Shown here piece by piece: positions 23,099 through 34,000 of a stretch of DNA of 64,000 nucleotides. The notes below the pieces were generated by a model. The model was not told the DNA's origin, ran no database searches, and saw only the letters and a list, made by a program, of their open reading frames with translations. How positions within the stretch are numbered: position 1 is the stretch's first letter; every line of letters starts with the position of its first letter. The position numbers and the translations under genes are program-made. Source of the DNA: Symbiodinium natans (taxonomy: Eukaryota; Sar; Dinophyceae; Suessiales; Symbiodiniaceae); contig CAJNDS010002336.1 of the NCBI GenBank assembly GCA_905221605.1, forward strand, positions 225,208-289,207, written 5' to 3'.

Positions 23099-26000
23099 CT
23101 ACAGTTGTGTGTGTTTCAGGCAGGCGCAGCTCTGTGCAGCCCCGGCACTGCCATCCAGCTTCTGCTGGTCTGTTGGGTCAAGCTGGTCTGCTAGCACCTG
23201 CAAGTGACAGTGAGAGGACAGTCCCGCCAGCCACATGATGCAAGTGCATAGTAATTGAAGCTCGTAGACCCTACACCCTAAACCCTTAACCCTGTTTTTG
23301 CAATCGGACTGCTGACAAACCCTATTCCCTTTCCCCAAACCCTTTTTAACTGGACTGCGGCTACACCCTAAACCCTAAACCCCAAACAACAACCAAGGAG
23401 CCAATCTCAACTGCAAGCGCATGTCCCGAAGGAAGAGCTCATTAACAATGTGCTGCGTTCCCACGTGGTGGAAGGGGTGGAAAGAGCGGAAGTCCACGAT
23501 CTTGCAGCCCACCTCGCAAGTAATTTAGGGTTTGGGGTTTTGGGGTTTTGGGGTTTTGGGGTTTTAGGGTTTTAGGGTTTTGGGGTTTTAGGGTTTTAGG
23601 GTTTTAAGGTTTTAGGGTTTTAGGGTTTTAGGGTTTTCGGGTTTTAGGGTTTTCGGGTTTTAGGGTTTTCGGGTTTTAGGGTTTTAGGGTTTTCGGGTTT
23701 TAGGGTTTTCGGATTTTAGGGTTTTAGGGTTCACTCTACGACTTCACGATCATAAGGGGCCCCTGATGAGCAGAGCCCAAGATGAACCGGATCCCCAAAA
23801 TATTGTACCCCCCCCCCGTGTGCAGCTTAAATAGGGTTTATTTGGAAGCTGGCACTCGTGTTCACAAGAGGAAAAAAGGCCCCAAAACGTATACTTATTT
23901 ACAAGAGCCAACTTCCAAATAGACCCTATTTTAGGTCCTAGGGGGGGTCCCAGGCCTGAATTAAATATGAAGGCCCCGATTTAAATATGAATATTTAATT
24001 CGGGAGCTTCATATTTAAATTATTTAATTCGGGCCCGGGAATTAAATAATTTAAATAATTTAAGTAATTTAAATAATTTAAATAATTTAAATCCTGGAGG
24101 GGGGGGGGCGGGCCTCCTCCCGCAGGAGGAATTAAATAATTTAAATATGAAGGCCCCGAATTAAATATTAATATTTAATTCGGGGCCTTCATATTTAAAT
24201 TATTTAATTCCTCCTGCGGGAGGAGGCCCGGCCCCCCCCCCTCCAGGATTTAAATTATTTAAATTATTTAAATTATTTAAATTATTTACATTATTTAATT
24301 CCCGGGCCCGATTTAAATAATTTAAATATGAAGCTCCCGAATTAAATATTCATATTTAAATCGTGGCCTTCATATTTAAATTATTTAAATCGGGCCCGGG
24401 AATTAAATAATTTAAATAATTCAATTTAAATCCTGGAGGGGGGGGGGCCGGGCCTCCTCCCGCAGGAGGAATTAAATAATTTAAATATGAAGGCCCCGAA
24501 TTAAATATTAATATTTAATTCGGGGCCTTCATATTTAAATTATTTAATTCCTCCTGCGGGAGGAGGCCCGGCCCCCCCCCCTCCAAGATTTAAAATATTT
24601 AAATTATTTAAATTATTTAAATTATTTAAATTATTTAAATTATTTAAATTATTTAAATTATTTAATTCCCGGGCCCGATTTAAATAATTTAAATATGAAG
24701 CTCCCGAATTAAATATTCATATTTAAATCGTGGCCTTCATATTTAAAATATTTAAATCGGGCCCGGGAATTAAATAATTGAAATAATTTAAATAATTTAA
24801 ACAATTTAAATAATTTGAATAATTTAAATAATTTAAATCCTGGAGGGGGGGGGGCCGGGCCTCCTCCCGCAGGAGGAATTAAATAACTAAATATGAAGGC
24901 CCCGATTTAAATATGAATATTTAATTCGGGGCCTTCATATTTAAATTATTTAATTCCTCCTGCGGGAGGAAGCCCGGCCCCCCCCCTCCAGGATTTAAAT
25001 TATTTAAATTATTTAAATTATTTAAATTATTTAAATTATTTAATTCCCGGGCCCGATTTAAATAATTTAAATATGAAGGCCACGGTTTAAATATGAATAT
25101 TTAATTCGGGAGCTTCATATTTAAATTATTTAATTCGGGCCCGGGAATTAAATAATTTAAATAATTTAAATAATTTAAATAATTTAAATAATTTAAATAA
25201 TTTAAATAATTTAAATAATTTAAATCCTGGAGGGGGGGGGGCGGGCCTCCTCCCGCAGGAAGAATTAAATAATTTAAATATGAAGGCCCCGAATTAAATA
25301 TGAATATTTAATTCGGGGCCTTCATATTTAAATTATTTAATTCCTCCTGCGGGAGGAGGCCCGGCCCCCCCCCCTCCAGGATTTAAATTATTTAAATTAT
25401 TTAAGTTATTTAAATTATTTAATTCCCGGGCCCGATTTAAATAATTTAAATATGAAGCTCCCGAATTAAATATTCATATTTAAATCGTGGCCTTCATATT
25501 TAAATTATTTAAATCGGGCCCGAGAATTAAATAATTTAAATAATTTAAATAATTTAAATAATTTAAATAATTTAAATAATTTAAATCCGGGAGGGGGGGG
25601 GGCCGGGCCTCCTTTTGCAGGAGGAATTAAATAATTTAAATATGAAGGCCCCGAATTAAATATTCATATTTAAATCGAGGCCAACAGCCGGGGCCGCCCC
25701 GCCTCCCAGATATCCTCCGCCACATCCTGTGTTTCATATTTAAATTATTTAATTCCTCCTGGGGGAGGAGGCCCGCCCCCCCCCCTCCAGGATTTAAATT
25801 ATTTAAATTATTTAAATTATTTAATTCCCGGGCCCGATTTAAATAATTTAAATATGAAGGCCACGATTTAAATATTAATATTTAATTCGGGAGCTTCATA
25901 TTTAAATTATTTAAATCGGGCCCGGCCCACCGGGCCCCCTCCCTCTCCCAGAATTAAATAATTTAAATAATTTAAATCCTGAACACCCCTTTCGGATTGA

Positions 26001-29000
26001 AATTATATAAATTATTTAATTCCGGGGGGGGGGGCCTGGTCGGGCCTGGCCCCCCCCGATTTAGTATCGGGGAATTGAAAGATTGATTTCAAGTCAATGT
26101 CCAGGGGCCCGATTTGGCCAAATTTTGCCGGGCAGCCTCCGGTCAAAATTTGGCCAAATCGAGCCGCGCCTTTCTGAAGGCCCGAGATTATTTTAAACTA
26201 TCGCGGCTCGATTTGGCCAAATTTTGCCGGGCAGCCTCCGGGCAAAATTTGGCCAAATCGGGCTGCCCTTTGTATGCCATGAGAAATGCGCGGCTCGATT
26301 TGGCCAAATTTTGCCCGGAGGCTGCCCGGCAAATTTGGCCAAATCGGGCCCCTGGACATTGAAATGAAATCAATTTTTCAATTCCCCGATACTAAATCAC
26401 GAGCCCGGGCCTCCCCCTCAACACTAAATTACGAGCCCGGGCCTCCCCCCAATACTGAATTACGAGCACGGGCCTCCCCCCAATACTAAAGTACGAGCCG
26501 GGGAATTAAATAATTTAAATAATTTAAATGCCCGGACGCCCCCCCTGGGGTATTTAAATTATTTAAATTATTTAATTCCTGACCCCCCAACCCCGACCCG
26601 CAAATGTTGTTCCTACCCTTTTCCGTTTTGTGTGGTATTTGCAGGACTTTTGCAGGGTGCCAAGGGAATCCCGGCAAATTTTGACCCGCAAATGTTGTTC
26701 CTACCCTTTTCCGATTTGTGTGGCATTTGCAGGACTTTTTGCAGGGTGCCAAGGGGATCCCGGCAAATTTTGACCCGCAAATGTTGTTCCTACCCTTTTC
26801 CGTTTTGTGTGGTATTTGCAGGACTTTTGCAGGGTGCCAAGGGGATCCCGGCAAATTTTGACCCGCAAATGTTGTTCCTACCCTTTTCCGTTTGGTGTGG
26901 TATTTGCAGGACTTTTGCAGGGTGCCAAGGGGATCCCGGCAAATTTTGACCCGCAAATGTTGTTCCTTCCCTTTTCCGTTTTGTGTGGCATTTGCAGGAC
27001 TTTTTGCAGGGTGCCAAGGGGATCCCGGCAAATTTTGACCCGCAAATGTTGTTCCTACCCTTTTTCGTTTTGTGTGGTATTTGCAGGACTTTTGCAGGGT
27101 GCCAAGGGAATCCCGGCAAAGTTTGACCCGCGAATGTTGTTCCTACCCTTTTCCGATTTGTGTGGCATTTGCAGGACTTTTGCAGGGTGCCAAGGGGATC
27201 CCGGCAAATTTTGACCCGCAAATGTTGTTCCTACCCTTTTCCGTTTTGTGTGGTATTTGCAGGACTTTTGCAGGGTGCCCAGGGGATCCCGGCAAATTTT
27301 GACCCGCAAATGTTGTTCCTACCCTTTTTCGTTTTGTGTGGTATTTGCAGGACTTTTGCAGGGTGCCAAGGGAATCCCGGCAAATTTTGACCCGCAAATG
27401 TTGTTCCTACACTCTTCCGATTTGTGTGGCATTTGCAGGGCTTTCGCAGGGTGCCAAGGGGATCCCGGCAAATTCTGACCCGCAAATGTTGTTCCTACCC
27501 TTTTCCGTTTTGTGTGGTATTTGCAGGACTTTTGCAGGGTGCCAAGGGGATCCCGGCAAATTTTGAAACGCAAATGTTGTTCCTACCCTTTTTCGTTTTG
27601 TGTGGTATTTGCAGGACTTTTGCAGGGTGCCAAGGGAATCCCGGCAAATTTTGACCCGCAAATGTTGTTCCTGCCCTTTTCCGTTTTGTGTGGCATTTGC
27701 AGGACTTTTGCAGGGTGCCACTGGGATTCCCGGCCAATTTTGGACCCGCAAATGTTGTTTCCTAAACCCTTTTCCGTTGTTTGTGTGGCATGCAGGAACA
27801 ACTTTTGCAGGGTGCCAAGGGGATCCCGCCGGCAAATTTTGACCCGCAAATGTTGTTCCTACCCTTTTCCGTTTTGTGTGGTATTTGCAGGACTTTTGCA
27901 GGGTGCCATGGGGATCCCGGCAAATTTTGACCCGCAAATGTTGTTCCTACCCTTTTTCGTTTTGTGTGGTATTTGCAGGACTTGTGCAGGGTGCCAAGGG
28001 GATCCCGGTCTCCTGTCTTCATTTCTCCTCCATGATTTTCATTGCTCTTCCCATGAAAATTGCTTCCTTTTGATCTCTCCTCTCTCCTTTCTCTCTCCCT
28101 TCTCTTCTCTTGTTCTCTTTTGAATCTCAAAATCACACCAAAGGAAGCTTCTTTTCCTTATTGAATGAAAAAGAAAAACAAGAAAAGAGATAGGTAAAGA
28201 CACTGAAGAGCTCCACTGCCTATTGTTTCTTTCCCTTTCCTCTCTTTCTATGTGTTGTTTCCTTGTCGTTTCAGAAAGCTAGCAAAATAAGGGCAAGGGG
28301 GCTTCCTGAAGAGGAGAGAGGGCACCTATTTTTTTAATTGTAGAGGGGAAAGCGAGAGACAAGGAAGGGAGAGATGATAGATAAAGAAGAGTGCTATCCG
28401 TCTCCTTGTTTCTTGTGTCTTCTCTTCTTTTCAGTTCATCATATTCCTCATTTCGGCCTGTCTCTTCTGCTCTTTTCCTTACCCTTCTCCTTTTCAAGTT
28501 CTTCCTTTTTAGTTTTTCTGTTTCGAAAAGAAAGAGGGAAGGGAGAGAGAAGGGCGAGAGGATAGATAAAGAAGAGTGCCATCTTCTTTGCACCTTGTTT
28601 TGTCTCTCCATCTTCTTTGTTCATCTCTCTTCTATTCTTTTCTTGGCTCTTCCCATTAGAATTGTGTTCCTTTTATCTCTGCTCTCTCCTTCTCTTTCCC
28701 TTGTCTTCTCCTGTTCCCCTTTAAATGACAAAAACACAAGAAAGGAAGAAGAGGGGAATGGAGGCACTTTTCCTGTATTCTCCTGTTGCAATGAATAAGG
28801 AAAAGAGCATAGGAGATAAGGAAGGGAATTGAAAAGAAAATGGGCGATCGGGTGTCCTTTTTGCTAGTTTTCTGCATCTTCAAGGAAGAAAAAGGACACC
28901 CGCCCAAGAAGGAAAAGTAACTTAAGAGATAGGGAGGAAATTGAAGAGCTCCTCTCTTTACCTAGTCATTCCCTGTCCTCTCTTCTTATCTGTTGTTTGT

Positions 29001-30996
29001 CTTATTCGCTTCAAAAAGCAAAATAAGGGAAAGGCGATTTCCTGAAGAGGAAGAAGGGCGCCTACCTGTGAATAGCAAGATTGATTTTTCTAAATGGGGA
29101 GAGACTTGCCCCGCCTGAGCCTCCCTGGCCTGCTTGTTGTGGCCACATACAGTTGCGCTTCCAGCAAAATGGCATCCTTGTTATCTCGTCTCACTTCTCT
29201 TTCCCTTCTCTCCTTCTGTTTCCTTTTGACTGATAAACCACAAGAAAGGAACTTGTGTGATAAGGCAGTGGAAGGGTAAGCAGAGGGTGACTCCTGGCGC
29301 GTGGACCGGTCCATACTTCATCATACCCCTCCTCTCGGCCTATCTCTTCTGTTCCTTTCCTTACCCTTCTCCTTCTCATAGTTCTTCCTTTTGGTTTTCT
29401 TATTTCGAAAAGAAAGAGGGAAGGGAGAGAGAAGGGAGAGAGGATAGATAAAGAAGAGTGCCATCTTCTCTGCGCCTTGTTTTGTCTCTCCCACTTCTCT
29501 ATTCATCTCTCTTCTATTCTTTTCTTTGCTCTTCCCATTAACAATGCAATCCTTTTGTCTCTCCTCTCTCCTTCTCTCTCCCTTCTCTTCTCCTGTTCCC
29601 CTTTAAATGACAAAAGCGCAAGAAAGGAAGAACAAGAGGGGAATGGAGGCCATGTTCCTTTCTTTTCCAATGGATGGGGAAAGCGAGCGGGGTTGGCTCC
29701 TTGTCCGTAGACCCTCCCCATGCTGCAGCAAATCCCTCCTCTCGCCCTATCGCCTCTGTTCTTTTCCTTGTTCCCAAACGGAAAAAGAAAACGGGTTCCT
29801 TTACATGTTCATTGTTCTTCCTTTTGTTTTTATTTGAAAGGGAAAGATAAGAAAGAGAGGAAAGAAGAAAACGAGCACCATCTTCTCTTTGCCTGATTTT
29901 GCACCTCCCTCTCCTGTCTTCATTTCTCTTCCATGATTTTCATTGCTTTTCCCATGAAAATTGCTTCCTTTTGATCTCTCCTCTCTCCTTTCTCTCTCCC
30001 TTCTCTTCTCTTGTTCTCTTTTGAATCTCAAAATCACACCAAAGGAAGCTTCTTTTCCTTATTGAATGAAAAAGAAAAAGAAGAAAAGAGATAGGTAAAG
30101 ACACTGAAGAGCTCCACTGCCTATTGTTTCATTCCCTTTCCTCTCTTTCTATGTGTTGTTTTCCTTGTCGTTTCAGAAAGCTAGCAAAATAAGGGCAAGG
30201 GGGCTTCCTGAAGAGGAGAGAGGGCACCTATTTTTTTAATTATAGAGGGAAAAGCGAGAGACAAGGAAGGGAGAGATGATAGATAAAGAAGAGTGCTATC
30301 CGTCTCCTTGTTTCTTGTGTCTTCTCTTCTTTTCAGTACCCCTCCAGAAAATTCAAATGGCCTCCTTGTTGTCTCTCCTCTCTCACTTCCCTTGCCCTTC
30401 TCTCCTTCTGTTACATTTTAACTAATAAAACACAAGAAAGGAACTTGTATGATAAAGCAGTGGAAGGGTAAGCAGAGGGTGACTCCTTGCGCGTGGACCT
30501 TGCCCATACTTCATCATATCCCTCTTTTCGGCCTGTCTCTTCTGCTCTTTTCCTTACCCTTCTCCTTTTCAAGTTCTTCCTTTTTAGTTTTTCTGTTTCG
30601 AAAAGAAAGAGGGAAGGGAGAGGGAAGGGAGAGAGGATAGATAAAGAAGAGTGCCATCTTCTTTGCGCCTTGTTTTGTCTCTCCATCTTCTTTGTTCATC
30701 TCTCTTCTATTCTTTTCTTGGCTCTTCCCATTAAAATTGTGTTCCTTTTATCTCTCCTCTCTCCTTCTCTTTCCCTTCTCTTCTCCTGTTCCCCTTTAAA
30801 TGACAAAAACACAAGAAAGGAAGAACAAGAGGGGAATGGAGGCCCTTTTCCTGTATTCTCCTGTAAAGAAAAGAGGATAGGAGATAAGGAAGGGAATTGA
30901 GGAGCTCCTTTCGCTACTTTCTTATGCCCTTTCCTTTGTATCTACCACACAAAAACACGACTCTCAGCTTCCAAATAAACCCTATTTAAGCCACCC

Positions 30997-31028
<32 letters not shown>

Positions 31029-34000
31029 CCCCCAATGTTCGGCTTGCAAAGGGGGTGCTTGAGGCAACGTCCAACCCTAACACTAAACCCTAGACCCTAG
31101 ACCCTAGACCCAAGACCCTAGACCCTAGACCCTAGACCCTAAACTCTAAACCCTAAACCCTAAACCCTAAACCCTAAACCCTAAACCCTAAACCCTAAAC
31201 CCTAACTGCAAAACACAAAACCGACGCGACGGGCTTCCCTTTGTGGACATCCACCCTGGAGCCCGTTCAACATGAGGCTACCCCTCTTGCACCGTCAGCC
31301 CCAGAATTCTCCCTCTTCCCTGAACTATGCCCCTTTACTAGGGTTTAGGGTTTAGGGTTTAGGGTTTAGGGTTTAGGGTTTAGGGTTTAGGGTTTAGGGT
31401 GGTTTAGGGTTTAGGGTTTAGGGTTTAGGGTTTAGGGTTTAGGGTTTAGGGTTTAGGGTTTAGGGTTTAGGGTTCTATATAGACCCAAGACTAACCTAGG
31501 AATATGCAGGGGTAAGGGAACCTAAGGCCTGACGTAAAGGGAATCAGTTCCTACTCTGGGTCCTGGTTTACCACACCCAAAACCCTAAACCCTAAACCTT
31601 AATTAAACCCTAAACCTTAAACCCCAAACCTTAAACCCTAAACCCTAAACCCTAAACCCCAAACCCTAAACCCTAAACCTGTTTAAGGGGCGGGAGCCTG
31701 GGGCCGCAGAGTCTCGCTGGCCCGATGGCGCCGAGGGCTCCGTGTGGCTGCCCACCCGCCTTGGGTTTAGGGTTTAGGGTTTAGGGTTTAGGGTTTAGGG
31801 TCTAGGGTTTAGGGTTTAGGGTTTAGGGTTTAGGGTTTAGGGTTTAGGGTTTAGGGTTTAGGGTTTAGGGCTTTTCCAGGGTTTGGGGTTTAGGGTGTCG
31901 CTTGAGGTTTGGGGTTCAGGATTCAAGGTTTCGGGCTTTGGTGTTGAGGCATTCGAGCGAAAATGGCAGCAAGCCCCATAGACTATAGACCCCTTCAACG
32001 CGGTCCAGGCAGCACGAGACCGTGTTGTTCACGGTAACTCTTCGTCGGGGACCACCTTTGAAACAGGGGTTTTGGGCTGAGTGCTTTTAGGGTTGATAGG
32101 GGTCTGCTGCTGTAGGGTTTCAGGGTTCAAGCATGTAGAGAGGCATATAAGGGCACTCAGGGTTATATGCGGGTTCTGTTAGGTTTATGTTGTAAGTACA
32201 GGGAGGATAGGGGGGGGGGGGGGGGGGGGGGGGGCGGCTTATGTATGGGTTTAAGGTCCTAAGACCTCGAAATCAAATAATTATCTAGATGCGGTTTAGT
32301 AGGCGTGGGGATTAGGGTTTAGGGTTTGGGCTTTCGGGCTTAAACCCTACGTGCAAACCAGTAACATCCCTAAGCCCGCAAATTAAACCTGCCAGAGTTT
32401 CAATATTCGCTGAACACTAGAACCTAAACCTTGTACACCTAAACCAAAATTCCGACATCACCCCCAGCTCCCAGATTGCGCTCAACGTCGAGGGGCTTTG
32501 GGAGCTTTAGAGTTTAGGAGGTTTAGGATGGAAGGTTCAGGACCTTGGGTTTAGGGCTTCAGGTTCAGGAGTTTTGCCAAGCCCGGGGGTGCTGGTCGTT
32601 GTGAAAATGATTCAGGGGTTTGGGGTTTAGGGTTTAGGGTTTAGGGTTTAGGGTTTAGGGCTCTATGCTTCAGGTTTAAGTTCTGGGCACGACAGGCGAA
32701 GGGTCGAAAATGCTCTGGCAAAAAATGCCAGGCGGTTTTCTGGCACATCTCCAACTCTAAACCCCTACAGCAAGCCTTAAACCTTAAACCCCTAGAACCT
32801 GCGAAGTCGTTCGCCCGGCAAGCTGCATGGTATATACTGATAACTATACATAATAGCTTCATCTTCTTTACTTTTACCTAAACCCTAAACCCTAAACCCT
32901 AAACCCCGAAGCCCTCTCTGAACCCTCAACCCCAATTACATGTCACCAGGTGCACGGCAAAAAAGTCTGCGGTTGCACGTTGTCCAGCTCTGTGGCCGAC
33001 ATGAAGTGCCTTCTACGGTTTAGGGTTTAGGGTTTAGGGCTAATTGTTTAGGGTTTAGGGAGAAATCGGTATACCCAAAACGAACCTCGATGCAGAGGAA
33101 AAGGAGACGCCCAAAGCTGGAAGAGCAGCGGGTTTAGGGTTTCGTGGTAGGGTTTAGGGTTTAGGGTTTAGGGTTTAGGGTTTAGGGTTTAGGGTTTAGG
33201 GTTTAGGGTTTAGGGTTTAGGGTTTAGGGTTTATAGGGTTTAGGGTTTGGGTTTGAGGCTCAAGGGTTGATGGTAGAAAAGGGTCTGGGGTTTAAGGATT
33301 TGGGGTTGTAAGGTTCGGGGTGCCCAAACCCCTTCACATGGGCCCTTGATTGGGGAACCCTTATAAGGGGTTAGGGTTTAGGGTTTAGGGGTTAGGGTTT
33401 AGGGTTTAGGGATTTACTTCGGAACCCTTGAAACAAGGCAAGGGCCGTGGTAAGGGACCATCTGTCTACCCTGAGACCCGAAACCAAAACAGCAACCTCC
33501 TTAGACCCTAAACCCCCCTAACAGAAACGCAGGACCTGTGATGGTTGTCTCGTTTTTGGTTAGGGTTTGGGGCTTCGGGTTGAGGCTTCAGGGTTGAGGG
33601 TGCCTGGTTCTTGCCCCCCCGCTGCCCCCCCCAACCCCAGCCACCCCCCTGAATTCTACCACAAAATTAAGGGCCTCATCATGCGGTTGTGTCCTGTCAC
33701 CTCCCCGCGTGTGCCGCAAAGCTCTCAAATAAACCCTAAAAACTGAACCCGAAACCCTGAACGCCAAACCCTAAACCCTGAACCCTAAACTCTGCAGGCC
33801 GGCCGTGCAGTGATGCTTCTGAGTTCCGGGCCGGAACTCGTCCATGCCTCTTTGAATCGCAGCCACTAGGATACTCGAGGCTTGAATCGTCCTGCCCCTA
33901 AACACTCAACGCCCTAAACCCTCAAGGTTTGGGTTTTGGGTTTAGGGTTCTAAACCTTCAACCTTGAACTGCCCCACCAGAACACTGGGAGATCCCCCCC

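Noticed and set aside
26400-26503. CRISPR-like regular repeats
   Set aside because: Few copies, no unique spacers of constant size, eukaryotic context and no associated genes.
26599-28123. Long open frames on both strands (up to 203 codons) rich in CRVPRGSRQ-like repeats
   Set aside because: They follow the 88-bp tandem unit in all frames on both strands; there is no independent coding signal.
28279-30900. Hydrophobic Ser/Leu/Phe-rich frames that resemble membrane proteins
   Set aside because: They arise from CT-rich strand bias and recur wherever the repeat recurs; no splice or start context.
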